Shown here piece after piece: positions 50,556-57,506 of a DNA stretch of 57,506 nucleotides. The first letter of the stretch is position 1, and every line of letters begins with the position of its first letter. A model generated the notes under the pieces. It ran no database searches. It was not told where the DNA came from and saw only the letters and a list, made by a program, of their open reading frames with translations. The translations under genes were made by a program, and so were the position numbers. This stretch comes from PALSA-607 sp036509315 (GTDB lineage Bacteria; Actinomycetota; Actinomycetes; Acidothermales; Acidothermaceae). Location of the stretch: positions 1-57,506 of the forward strand of contig DATCFU010000177.1 in NCBI GenBank assembly GCA_036509315.1, read 5' to 3'.

Positions 50556-53007
50556 CCGCGACGGTAGTGGCTGTATTGCAGTCGGCGCACCGTACGCGGC
50601 GTCGCCGGGATTGACCTCGCGCGAGGTTGCGTCACGGCGTGCCGCAGGCCTAGCCAACATCGGCGTAGCGGCACCGAGTCGGACGCTCGCACAGATCGTT
50701 CGAGCCAACGTCTTTACCCGGTTCAATGCACTTCTCGGCGCGATGTTCATCGTCATCGTCATCGTCGGCCCACTCCAAGACGCAATGTTCGGCGCAGTCC
50801 TGGTTTTCAACAGTGCGATCGGAATCGTGCAGGAATGGCGCGCCAAGCGAACGCTGGACAGCCTGATCGTCGTTACGGCGCCCCACGTTCGCGTACGACG
50901 GGACGGCAAGTTGGTGTCGGTCGAGGCTGGTGATGTCGTGGTCGACGACGTACTTGACCTACAGGCCGGTGACCAACTCGTGGTGGACGGCGTCGTGCTT
51001 ACCTCGCAAGGGCTCGAGATAGATGAGTCGTTGCTGACAGGCGAATCCGAGCCGACCGTAAGGACTGCCGGGGATCGCGTCATGTCGGGCAGCTTCGTTG
51101 TTGCGGGCGTCGGTAGCATGCAGGCAACGGACGTCGGCGCCAACGCGTATGGCGCTGCGCTCACGGCCGAGGCGCGCCGTTTTGCGCTCGTCAAGTCGGA
51201 GTTGCGCGACGGGATCAACCGGATCCTGCGAGGCGTGACGTGGGTCATCCTGCCGGTTGCCACGCTGTTGGCTTGGAGCCAATTCACCCACAACAACAGC
51301 GTCCACGACGCCATCAGAGGCTCGGTCGCCGGCACCGTAACCATGGTGCCCGAAGGACTTGTGCTGCTGACCAGCATCGCCTTTGCGATCGGCGTTACAC
51401 GACTCGCGCATCATCGTGTCGTCGTCCGTGAACTCGCCGCTCTCGAAGGGCTCGCGCGCGTCGATGTGCTCTGCATCGACAAGACCGGCACACTGACGAC
51501 CGGTCGGCTCACCCTCGGATCGGTGCAGCCAGTCACCGGCGCCGCGCACGATGTCGGCGCTGCACTGGCTGCAATGTCTTCGTGTGATCCTGCTCCGAAT
51601 GCCACGCTGGCAGCGATACGTGACGGGATCAATGCCGAGCCCAGCGACTGGCACGCCGAGACGACGGTGGCCTTCTCCTCAGTCCGTAAGTACTCCGCCG
51701 CGGACTTCGGCGACAAGGGGATCTGGGTGCTCGGCGCCCCGGAGATTCTGCTGACCCACGCAAGCCAATCGCTTGCCGACATCGCAATGTCGTACGTCGC
51801 CGGAGCCGTCGAAAGCGGAAACCGGGCCTTGCTCCTGGGCCGCGCTCAACGGTTGCCCGATGTCGAGAACCTCGCAACCGTCGGACAGATCGAGCCTGCA
51901 GCCGTCGTCATGCTGCGAGATGAACTCCGTCCGGACGCCGCTCAAACACTCGCCTATCTAACCGCCGAGGGGGTCACCGTCAAGGTCATCTCGGGTGACC
52001 ATCCTCAGACAGTAGGCACCATCGCGGATTCGCTCGGGCTGCCGCGCCGCGGTGCACCCGTCGATGCGCGCGAGCTTCCGTCGGTCGACGGGCACGAGCT
52101 TCGGCGGGCACTGGAGAGTAACGACATCTTCGGGCGCGTGACGCCGCGTCAGAAGCAGGCGATGGTGCAGGCCCTGCGAGCCAGCGCCCACACCGTGGCC
52201 ATGACCGGCGACGGCGTCAATGACGTGTTGGCGCTCAAGGAGGCCGACCTCGGCATCGCCATGGGCTCCGGAACCGATGCGGCGCGCGGTGTTTCGCAGC
52301 TGGTTCTAGTGGGTGACAACTTCAGTGCGATGCCGTCTGTCATCGCCGAGGGGCGCCGGGTCATCGCAAACGTAGAACGTGTCGCGAACCTTTTCGTGAC
52401 AAAGACCGTCTACGCGACCGTGCTCGCACTCGTCGTCGGTGTCGCCAGACTGCCGTTTCCCTTCCTGCCGCGCCATCTCACCCTCGTGAGCACGTTGACC
52501 ATTGGCATTCCTGGCTTCTTTCTCGCGCTCGCGCCCAACACCAAACGCGCACAACACGGTTTCAGCAGCCGCGTGCTCCGGTTTGCAGTGCCCGCAGGTC
52601 TTGTCGCAGCCGGTGCCACGTTCGCGGCGTACTCCCTTGCCAGATCGGAACCGTCAACGACGCTGCAGTCGGCGCGAACAGTGGCGACCCTCGTCCTTGC
52701 CAGTGTCGCGTTATGGGTCCTGTCCATCTTGGCCCGACCAGCGACTCGCTCGCGGCAATGGCTGATCGCCGCGATGGTGGTGCTCCTCGTGCTGACACTG
52801 GCGCTGCCATGGACGCGGAGCTTCTTCGCCCTAGAGCTGCCGCGACCGGTACTTTGGCTTGCCGGGGTCGGCGTAGCCGGGCTAGCCGGTCTCGCTCTCG
52901 AAGGTGGATGGCTCGCCGCGGGTTCCGTGCGCGTGGTCACGGGCAAGGTCGCGCAATACATGCCTGTACGCCGCCCGCGTGTGGCGCGCCCACAACGACG
53001 CAGGTAG
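50539..53007 (+). CDS. CtpE-type cation P-type ATPase
   Basis: An about 822-residue pump resembling mycobacterial CtpE, which is implicated in Ca2+ transport. Motifs are actuator DESLLTGESEPTVRT, membrane TVTMVPEGLVLLTSIAFAIG, phosphorylation CIDKTGTLTTGRL, and hinge MTGDGVNDVLALKEADLGIA. The C-terminal membrane block includes LTIGIPGFFLALAPNTKRAQ, characteristic of this subgroup. Substrate by family resemblance only. The start is uncertain (ATG 50539 or GTG 50521); both overlap the DUF4389 gene, so translation is probably coupled. The SMR gene follows by 23 bp. Confidence 0.9.
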   Translation: MTSPSDRDGSGCIAVGAPYAASPGLTSREVASRRAAGLANIGVAAPSRTLAQIVRANVFTRFNALLGAMFIVIVIVGPLQDAMFGAVLVFNSAIGIVQEWRAKRTLDSLIVVTAPHVRVRRDGKLVSVEAGDVVVDDVLDLQAGDQLVVDGVVLTSQGLEIDESLLTGESEPTVRTAGDRVMSGSFVVAGVGSMQATDVGANAYGAALTAEARRFALVKSELRDGINRILRGVTWVILPVATLLAWSQFTHNNSVHDAIRGSVAGTVTMVPEGLVLLTSIAFAIGVTRLAHHRVVVRELAALEGLARVDVLCIDKTGTLTTGRLTLGSVQPVTGAAHDVGAALAAMSSCDPAPNATLAAIRDGINAEPSDWHAETTVAFSSVRKYSAADFGDKGIWVLGAPEILLTHASQSLADIAMSYVAGAVESGNRALLLGRAQRLPDVENLATVGQIEPAAVVMLRDELRPDAAQTLAYLTAEGVTVKVISGDHPQTVGTIADSLGLPRRGAPVDARELPSVDGHELRRALESNDIFGRVTPRQKQAMVQALRASAHTVAMTGDGVNDVLALKEADLGIAMGSGTDAARGVSQLVLVGDNFSAMPSVIAEGRRVIANVERVANLFVTKTVYATVLALVVGVARLPFPFLPRHLTLVSTLTIGIPGFFLALAPNTKRAQHGFSSRVLRFAVPAGLVAAGATFAAYSLARSEPSTTLQSARTVATLVLASVALWVLSILARPATRSRQWLIAAMVVLLVLTLALPWTRSFFALELPRPVLWLAGVGVAGLAGLALEGGWLAAGSVRVVTGKVAQYMPVRRPRVARPQRRR

Positions 53008-53030
53008 TGGACTCAGGTAGTGGAGGCGCG

Positions 53031-53354
53031 ATGGCATGGGCCCTGGTATGTATCGCCGGACTCTTCGAGACCGGCTTCGCTGTACTGCTCAAGCTCAGTC
53101 ACGGCATTACTCGTCCGTGGCCGACCGCCGGCTTTGCGGCCTGCGCGATCATCAGCTTCGGACTGTTGACGATCGCGCTACAGGACCTTGAGGTCGGACC
53201 GGCGTATGCCGTGTGGACCGGCCTCGGCGCGGCTGGCACTGCCGTTGTAGGGATGGCGTTGCTCGGCGACGCCGTCTCGACCATCAAGCTCGTGTCGATA
53301 GGGTTGATCCTGGCGGGCGTGGTCGGCCTGAATCTGTCCGGCGTGACGCCGTAA
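53031..53354 (+). CDS. SMR-family exporter (Gdx/SugE type)
   Basis: A 107-residue four-helix antiporter subunit acting as a dimer. Glu13 in CIAGLFETGFAVLLKLSHG is the conserved coupling carboxylate. The sequence WxLxxxAGLFExxxxxxLKxSxG is nearer the Gdx/SugE (guanidinium exporter) branch than the EmrE branch. The other helices include AYAVWTGLGAAGTAVVGMAL. The ATG follows GGAGG at short spacing. Last gene of the DUF4389-CtpE operon. Confidence 0.88.
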   Translation: MAWALVCIAGLFETGFAVLLKLSHGITRPWPTAGFAACAIISFGLLTIALQDLEVGPAYAVWTGLGAAGTAVVGMALLGDAVSTIKLVSIGLILAGVVGLNLSGVTP

Positions 53355-53374
53355 CCTGGGTGCCTGCTCGGTCG

Positions 53375-54331
53375 CTAGTCGCCCACGTTCAGCGGAATCT
53401 CGGCGACTACGACCCGTGAGCCGTCTTTGGGGGAGTTGCAGGACGCGATCAGTTCACCGATTCCAGCGCGGTTGACGACGAATGGGATCGTCACATCGAA
53501 GGTGCCGCGGGTGCCCGTACCGGACGTCGCGTGCGCCAGCACGGACGCCACGATGCGACCATCCCAGTCAGTCACCTCCAGCCGGAACACCGCCTCGAAC
53601 GTGTTCGCGGATCCCACGACATGAAGGGGAGTACTTACCGCCTCACCGACGGTCGGCGACTCGATCAACACCGCCGGCAACATGGCCTCGACGTCCGCCC
53701 GCGTGAGGGATGCACCCGCGGGCGGGATTGTCAGCGCGCTGCCGTTCAGCGTCACTTCAGCCCGATCCACCGAGCTGAACTGCGTGAGGGTAGGGACAAG
53801 TTGGGCGACGCCAGCCGCGGGCACGATGCCGTGTCCGGTCAGCGACAGTCGTGCCGTCCGATCCGAGATAGTCAGGTCATTCAGTTGCACATTCGATGGG
53901 ATCTTCGACACGTAGCCGAATGCGGCGTCGGTTGCTGTTGGGCCAGCGAGCAACGATTCGACGGCGGCTCGCGCGACCGGTGGTCCGAAGACCACCCGAT
54001 GCGAGGCGGCGATGTAGCCGTTGCTGAGTAAGTAGACGGACGCGACGGTTTGGCGCGCGGTAGAGGTCATGGAGGGCGACGTGGCTGTTGCGAACGTCGC
54101 CGGCGAGGTCGAGGGCGAGGCGTTGCTCGACGATGGAGCTGCCGTGACATTGGGGGATGGGGACAGTGATGGCGCAGGCCGGGACGTCACCGACGGAGGT
54201 GGTGCCAGTGGCGTCGTGCCACTGGCTGATGGCCCCGCCTTGTTGGCGTGCGTTCCGCAGCCGACGACCCAAACTGTGACAGCGATTGCCAGGACGGCCG
54301 CTGACTTCGGGTGCAGAAGCCTTGTACTCAT
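53375..54331 (-). CDS. Lipoprotein with GerMN and Gmad2 domains
   Basis: A 318-residue exported lipoprotein. The signal sequence ends in lipobox WVVGC, followed by a long Ser/Pro/Thr linker (about 30-90), a GerMN domain (about 95-205: VARAAVESLLAGPT, LTISDRTARLSLTGHG) and a Gmad2 immunoglobulin-like domain (about 220-315: ESPTVGEAVSTPLHVVGSAN, FEAVFRLEVTDWDGRIV). In actinobacteria such proteins are cell-surface and not tied to sporulation; the binding partner is unknown. ATG 54331 follows GAGAGGGGG. A perfect palindrome lies 22 bp upstream. Confidence 0.88.
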   Translation of the reverse strand: MSTRLLHPKSAAVLAIAVTVWVVGCGTHANKAGPSASGTTPLAPPPSVTSRPAPSLSPSPNVTAAPSSSNASPSTSPATFATATSPSMTSTARQTVASVYLLSNGYIAASHRVVFGPPVARAAVESLLAGPTATDAAFGYVSKIPSNVQLNDLTISDRTARLSLTGHGIVPAAGVAQLVPTLTQFSSVDRAEVTLNGSALTIPPAGASLTRADVEAMLPAVLIESPTVGEAVSTPLHVVGSANTFEAVFRLEVTDWDGRIVASVLAHATSGTGTRGTFDVTIPFVVNRAGIGELIASCNSPKDGSRVVVAEIPLNVGD

Positions 54332-54352
54332 CGCACACCCCCTCTCCACCTA

Positions 54353-54366
54353 TGTGACGCGTCACA
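54353..54366. promoter_or_regulatory. Perfect 14-bp palindrome upstream of the GerMN lipoprotein
   Basis: TGTGACGCGTCACA is a perfect inverted repeat 22 bp before the lipoprotein ATG. It looks like a CRP half-site pair (TGTGA/TCACA) but with a 4-base rather than the standard 6-base centre, so another regulator is more likely. The location suits a repressor site over the promoter. Confidence 0.45.
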
Positions 54367-54493
54367 ACGGGCACGGGTCCACGGCCTATTTGCCCATCGT
54401 CAGGGGTCTGAAGTCCTCGTTTGCGGTATCTAAAGCCGCATCGTCCGATTGTCACAATGCGGTGCCCTCGGCGGTTCAACCGCAGGGTTAGGA

Positions 54494-54519
54494 GGTTTTC
54501 GATGTCTTGAGAGATGACA
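54494..54519 (+). mobile_element. Remnant right end of a second IS481-family element
   Basis: These 26 bases match the right end of the intact element (55834-55859) at 24 of 26 positions, and weaker similarity extends about 25 bases further left. No transposase sequence accompanies it. It lies directly before the three tandem 14-bp repeats, as expected of an earlier insertion at the same target that later lost most of its body. Confidence 0.7.
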
Positions 54520-54561
54520 GGGTGCCCCCGGCAGGGTGCCCCCGGCAGGGTGCCCCCGGCA
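54520..54561. repeat. Three tandem 14-bp repeats derived from a tRNA 3' end
   Basis: GGGTGCCCCCGGCA is repeated three times without spacing (54520-54533, 54534-54547, 54548-54561). A fourth copy follows the right end of the insertion element (55860-55873), where it is the acceptor end of the tRNA remnant. They are best read as accumulated target-site duplications. Confidence 0.85.
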
Positions 54562-54562
54562 G

Positions 54563-55859
54563 TGTTCTGCATCAGGACATAGGAAACGGGTCTCTCACGA
54601 CATAGGAAACCAGGTGCGCTGATGCTGCGCGATGAGCAAAACGCGTCTGGTGATCACCGCAGTTGTTCTGGAGGGTCGTTCTCAGGCTGAGGTCGCCCGC
54701 ACCTATGGGGTGTCCAAGAGTTGGGTCAGCAAGCTGGTGGCCCGTTACCGGGCCGAAGGTGAGGAAGCCTTCGAGCCGCGGTCACGGCGGCCGAAGACCT
54801 CCCCGCACGCGACCCCGCCAGCCACCGTGGAGTTGATCGTCGCGCTACGCGGGCGCCTGGCCGACGCGGGTCTTGACGCCGGACCGGACACCATCGGCTG
54901 GCACCTGGCCGATGAGCACAAGGTGGTTGTGTCGGCGGCCACGATCAGCCGGCAGCTGACCAAAGCGGGCCTGGTTGTCCCGGAGCCGAAGAAACGGCCA
55001 CGCTCGTCCTACATTCGGTTCGAAGCGGACCTGCCCAATCAATGCTGGCAGTCCGACTTCACCCACTACCGGCTGACCACCGGCGCCGACAGCGAGATCT
55101 TGTCCTGGCTCGATGACTGCTCCCGCAAAGCGCTGCACGCCAGCGCGCACACCGCGGTGACCGGTCCGATCGTGCTGGCCACCTTCCGGCAAACCGTTGC
55201 CACCTATGGGATCCCGGCCTCGACGTTGACCGATAACGGCATGGTGTTCACCACCCGCCTAGCCGGTGGCAAAGGGGGCCGCAACCACTTGGAGAACGAA
55301 CTGCGGCGTCTGCACGTGCAGCAAAAGAACTCCCGACCCAATCACCCCACCACCTGCGGCAAGGTCGAACGGTTCCAGCAGACGATGAAGAAATGGCTCC
55401 GCGCTCAACCCGACCAACCCGCCACGATCGCCGAGCTGCAGGCGCTGCTCGACGTGTTCGTAGACGTCTACAACACCCAGCGTCCGCACCGATCCCTGCC
55501 GCACCGGGCGACCCCGGAAGCGATCTACGGGGCGTTACCCAAAGCGCTACCGGCTAACAGCCGAGACGCTGACACCCACCTGCGGATCCGGCACGACCGC
55601 ATCGATGACTCCGGTGTCATCACCGTGCGTCACGCCGGGAAACTCCACCACATCGGCATCGGCCGAACCCACGCGCGAACCCACGTCATCGCACTCATCG
55701 CCGACCTCGACATCCGCATCGTCAACGCCGCCACCGGCGAACTGCTACGCCACCTGAAACTCAATCCCGACATCGATTACCAGCCCCAAAAGACCGAAAA
55801 CCCCTGACCCGCGGGTTCATCCGCAGGTTCAGAGGTTTCCGATGTCTTGGGAGATGACA
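54563..55859 (+). mobile_element. IS481-family insertion sequence
   Basis: A 1297-bp element. The left end starts TGTTCTGCATCAGGACATAG and the right end, read inward, starts TGTCATCTCCCAAGACATCG; both share TGT...GACATxGGAAAC as imperfect terminal inverted repeats. It is flanked by direct repeats of 15 bp (GGGTGCCCCCGGCAG at 54548-54562 and 55860-55874), the target duplication. The inside of the left end has a second ACATAGGAAAC copy. One transposase gene with intact catalytic residues; probably active or recently so. Confidence 0.88.
54632..55807 (+). CDS. IS481-family transposase
   Basis: A 391-residue DDE transposase. N-terminal HTH region (about 10-65: EGRSQAEVARTYGVSKSWVS), rve-type integrase core (about 120-290) with catalytic Asp in CWQSDFTHY, Asp in STLTDNGMVF and Glu in GKVERFQQTMKKWL, then the YNTQRPHRSLPHRATPEAIY motif typical of IS481. 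A C-terminal tail of about 90 residues ends near the right inverted repeat. No frameshift or stop interrupts the gene. Confidence 0.95.
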   Translation: MSKTRLVITAVVLEGRSQAEVARTYGVSKSWVSKLVARYRAEGEEAFEPRSRRPKTSPHATPPATVELIVALRGRLADAGLDAGPDTIGWHLADEHKVVVSAATISRQLTKAGLVVPEPKKRPRSSYIRFEADLPNQCWQSDFTHYRLTTGADSEILSWLDDCSRKALHASAHTAVTGPIVLATFRQTVATYGIPASTLTDNGMVFTTRLAGGKGGRNHLENELRRLHVQQKNSRPNHPTTCGKVERFQQTMKKWLRAQPDQPATIAELQALLDVFVDVYNTQRPHRSLPHRATPEAIYGALPKALPANSRDADTHLRIRHDRIDDSGVITVRHAGKLHHIGIGRTHARTHVIALIADLDIRIVNAATGELLRHLKLNPDIDYQPQKTENP

Positions 55860-55862
55860 GGG

Positions 55863-55903
55863 TGCCCCCGGCAGGATTCGAACCTGCGCCCCCGCCTCCG
55901 GAG
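55863..55903 (-). pseudogene. 3' half of a tRNA-Arg (CCG), 5' half missing
   Basis: Read on the minus strand, the segment gives an anticodon loop CTCCGGA, a variable region, a perfect T arm (GCAGG TTCGAAT CCTGC) and acceptor strand CGGGGGC plus A73. The loop suggests anticodon CCG (Arg). The anticodon stem does not pair, and no GCCCCCG 5' acceptor strand or D arm is found within 200 bases, so it is not a working tRNA gene. The shape, anticodon loop to 3' end only, is that of an integrase attachment-site remnant. Confidence 0.65.
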
Positions 55904-56492
55904 CGCGAAAGCCGTTGTGCGGAGGGTCGGGCAAGTAGCGCTCGAGCCGCGAGAAACCCTTGACACTGCTGAAAAACCCAAGCAATGACCATCGCGTGCT
56001 GTCGATGGCCACTGACGGTGGAATACGGACGTCTTGCGGACCGAGTGCGGACCGCCACAAGATCAACTAACGGACTGACACTGGACAACTCCAGCGGGCT
56101 CGGACGTGACCAAACGCACGTCAACAGGCCGCGCTCAGGGTCGTGGGTCGCGAGCTGTGCCTGCCTGCGACCGAGCAATACCCGAAGCCGCAGATTAAGA
56201 GGAGAACCTGGCCCATGTTGACCGGTGGGGTCCGGTGACGGTTGGGGCTGTTTCCGCAGGTCACCGCCAGTGTCGGGTGTTGGGCTGTCCGTCGTGTTGG
56301 CGGTCTGTGCTGAACCGTTCGCACGCATCTTGCACGCAAATGCGGGCGGCAGTGTCAGTCCTTTCGCCCCGTTGGTAGCCGTGGCCGATCGCAGTCCAAG
56401 CTACACGGCGAGGTCGCGCGTCCGTCGCGAGGGCGGCGCGACAGCGACGCGGCACGAGGTTGCCGTTCGCCGCGATGATCCGCGGACGGGTC
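55904..56492. other. 589-bp stretch without a recognisable gene
   Basis: I see no gene with a ribosome site or family motif. Open frames here run into the tRNA T arm (giving the tell-tale AGSNPAGGT) or are shadows. It may be eroded integrated-element DNA between the tRNA remnant and the HD-GYP gene. No integrase remnant is evident. Confidence 0.5.
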
Positions 56493-57506
56493 TCAGCCCC
56501 CGTTGCCCTTTCCGTTGTTCCCCTGATCCTTCGCCTTTTTGGTTTTGGTCTGCTTAGGTGACGGAGTCGGGGCGGGCGGCGTCGCTTTTGCCGGTGGTGC
56601 GGCCTTTGGAGGTGGTGGGATCGCTTTCGGCGTGGGCGTCGGCTGCGGCGCCGCGGGCTTCTTAGGCGCAGTGGTTTTAGCCAGCGCCGCGGGGGCTTGG
56701 GCCGCCTTCTTGGTTGGGGGTGCTGCGGCGCTTTTGGTCGGGCCAGCCTTCGGTGATGCCGCCGGGGCCGCGGCGGCCTTGGTTGGCTTGCCCGCGGGTG
56801 GCGGTGCCGCTGCCGTCGGTATGTGGGAGGACCGGTTGAGCTGGTGCGCGGTGGTGGAATGCGACGTCGAACCGGCGGGGCTCGCCGTCGCGGTGGGCAC
56901 CGGTGCGGCCGATGAGCTCGGGGTCGGTGAGTAGCTGGCCGCGAGCGCTGGGCCGGCGAGTCCGGTGACGGCGGCAACGGCGACTGCGCTGACGCCAACA
57001 GCTGCTTGGGCGGCGACGCCGGCGGCGGTCAGTGAGGGTGCTGAGCCGAGCAGTGGTGTGCCGACGAGCCAGGAGGTTGGTCCCATCGCCCATCGCAGCC
57101 GTGGCGCGGATACCTCCAGGAGGGCGCGGACGATGTCGGGGTCGAACTGGGTGCCGCTGCAGCGGACCATTTCGGCGAGCGCTGTGCCGCGGGTCATGGC
57201 TTTCTTGTAGGCGCGGGAGGCGGTCATGACTTCGAAGGAGTCGGCGACCGCGACGATGCGGCCGGCAACGGAGATGTCGCGGCCGGCCAGGCCGAGGGGG
57301 TAGCCGGTGCCGTCGAAGCGTTCGTGGTGTTCGGCGATCGCCTTGCCCCACTCACCCAGCCACGGCAACAAGGCTGCCGCCAGGTCGGCTCCGGCGAGTG
57401 GGTGTTGGCGGATCGTTTCCCATTCGGCGGGGGACAGTTTCGCGGGCTTGTTCAGGGTGGTCTTAGGGACGCGGAGTTTGCCGATGTCGTGCAGCAGCGC
57501 TGCCCA
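56493..57506 (-). CDS. HD-GYP domain protein with membrane segment and Lys/Ala/Pro-rich tail (5' end outside window)
   Basis: C-terminal part (about 337 residues) of a predicted cyclic-di-GMP phosphodiesterase of the HD superfamily. It enters from the window edge with LLHDIGKLRVPKTTLNKPAK, then ETIRQHPLAGADLA, AEHHERFDGTGYPLGLAGRD (the GYP motif) and ADSFEVMTASRAYKKAM, so metal ligands and GYP loop are present. After the HD domain come a hydrophobic segment (AVGVSAVAVAAVTGLAGPAL) and about 150 residues rich in Pro, Ala, Lys and Thr ending in KGNGG. That puts the enzyme inside and the tail probably outside the membrane. The start lies beyond 57506. Confidence 0.88.
   Translation of the reverse strand, partial: WAALLHDIGKLRVPKTTLNKPAKLSPAEWETIRQHPLAGADLAAALLPWLGEWGKAIAEHHERFDGTGYPLGLAGRDISVAGRIVAVADSFEVMTASRAYKKAMTRGTALAEMVRCSGTQFDPDIVRALLEVSAPRLRWAMGPTSWLVGTPLLGSAPSLTAAGVAAQAAVGVSAVAVAAVTGLAGPALAASYSPTPSSSAAPVPTATASPAGSTSHSTTAHQLNRSSHIPTAAAPPPAGKPTKAAAAPAASPKAGPTKSAAAPPTKKAAQAPAALAKTTAPKKPAAPQPTPTPKAIPPPPKAAPPAKATPPAPTPSPKQTKTKKAKDQGNNGKGNGG

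Noticed and set aside
54353..54366. CRP/GlxR binding site
   Set aside because: TGTGA and TCACA are separated by 4 bases; known CRP-type sites use 6, so it is listed only as an unassigned palindrome.
54520..54561. Short tandem repeats as a CRISPR array
   Set aside because: The 14-bp units are contiguous without spacers and match the tRNA acceptor end next to the insertion element.
55863..55940. A complete tRNA-Arg gene on the minus strand
   Set aside because: The T arm and acceptor 3' strand are good, but the anticodon stem does not pair and no matching 5' acceptor strand or D arm exists.
55777..56328. Minus-strand ORF of 183 codons
   Set aside because: It reads through the tRNA T arm and the IS end, and contains AGSNPAGGT, the usual artefact of translating a tRNA gene; no ribosome site or family motif.
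56261..56998. Minus-strand Arg/Pro-rich ORF of 245 codons
   Set aside because: It is a shadow of the Lys/Ala/Pro-rich tail of the HD-GYP gene, made of repetitive codons read out of frame.

Overview
The window reads as chromosomal DNA of a high-GC actinobacterium: about two thirds G+C, many GTG and TTG starts, GGAGG-type ribosome binding sites, many 4-bp ATGA/GTGA gene overlaps, and proteins resembling mycobacterial DevR/DevS, CtpE and universal stress proteins. The species cannot be named from the sequence. Similarity statements rest on motif recognition; no database search was run.

Layout. 1-2271: tail of an unknown gene, a strong stem-loop, then phosphate acetyltransferase (pta). 2261-4990 (minus): UBP zinc-finger protein, DevS-type GAF-GAF histidine kinase and DevR-type response regulator. 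5073-12158 (plus): CYTH-CHAD protein, ParA-like ATPase, ParB-like protein with a Lys/Ala tail, a universal stress protein (USP), a FIST sensor and a GAF-GGDEF-EAL protein. 12136-12984: wreck of an MFS exporter gene. 13015-20144: carbohydrate locus with a LacI regulator and GH3 glycosidase on the minus strand, divergent from a lipoprotein plus two-permease ABC importer. 20368-22139: a two-gene ABC exporter. 22160-28641 (minus): cyclic-nucleotide-binding-domain protein, USP followed by a GNAT/acyl-CoA-synthetase-like (Pat-type) protein, and an MgtA-type P-ATPase. 28769-33592 (plus): hypF-hypC-hypD-hypE. 33628-34783: a small unknown gene and a PAS protein. 34834-44730 (minus): USP, V/A-type ATPase genes G-C-I-K-F-E-A-B, a truncated ABC ATPase, a second USP and ATPase subunit D. 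44992-53354: class I aldolase, a small conserved gene between decayed stretches, a P1B-5 metal ATPase with a hemerythrin domain, and a DUF4389 / CtpE-type ATPase / SMR exporter operon. 53375-57506: GerMN-Gmad2 lipoprotein, an IS481-family element lodged in the 3' end of a tRNA-Arg remnant, and an HD-GYP protein cut by the window edge.

How it fits together. The central theme from about 22 kb to 53 kb appears to be a DevR/DosR-type dormancy or hypoxia regulon. Seven intergenic near-palindromes resembling the DevR box GGGACTWWAGTCCC (9 to 12 of 14 positions match) lie about 50-90 bp upstream of the CNB protein, USP-Pat, the MgtA-type ATPase/hypF divergon, the PAS protein, USP-ATPase subunit D, USP-V-ATPase (divergent from the aldolase), and DUF4389-CtpE. 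The encoding of the DevR/DevS pair about 20 kb away supports this. The set suggests a low-oxygen programme: ATPase-based ion homeostasis, hydrogenase maturation, acetyl-phosphate metabolism and protein acetylation. Less usual points are a rotary V/A-type ATPase inside such a regulon, a PAS protein with a DevS-like dimerisation helix lacking its phospho-acceptor histidine, and a CHAD/ParA/basic-tail operon that could organise polyphosphate granules.
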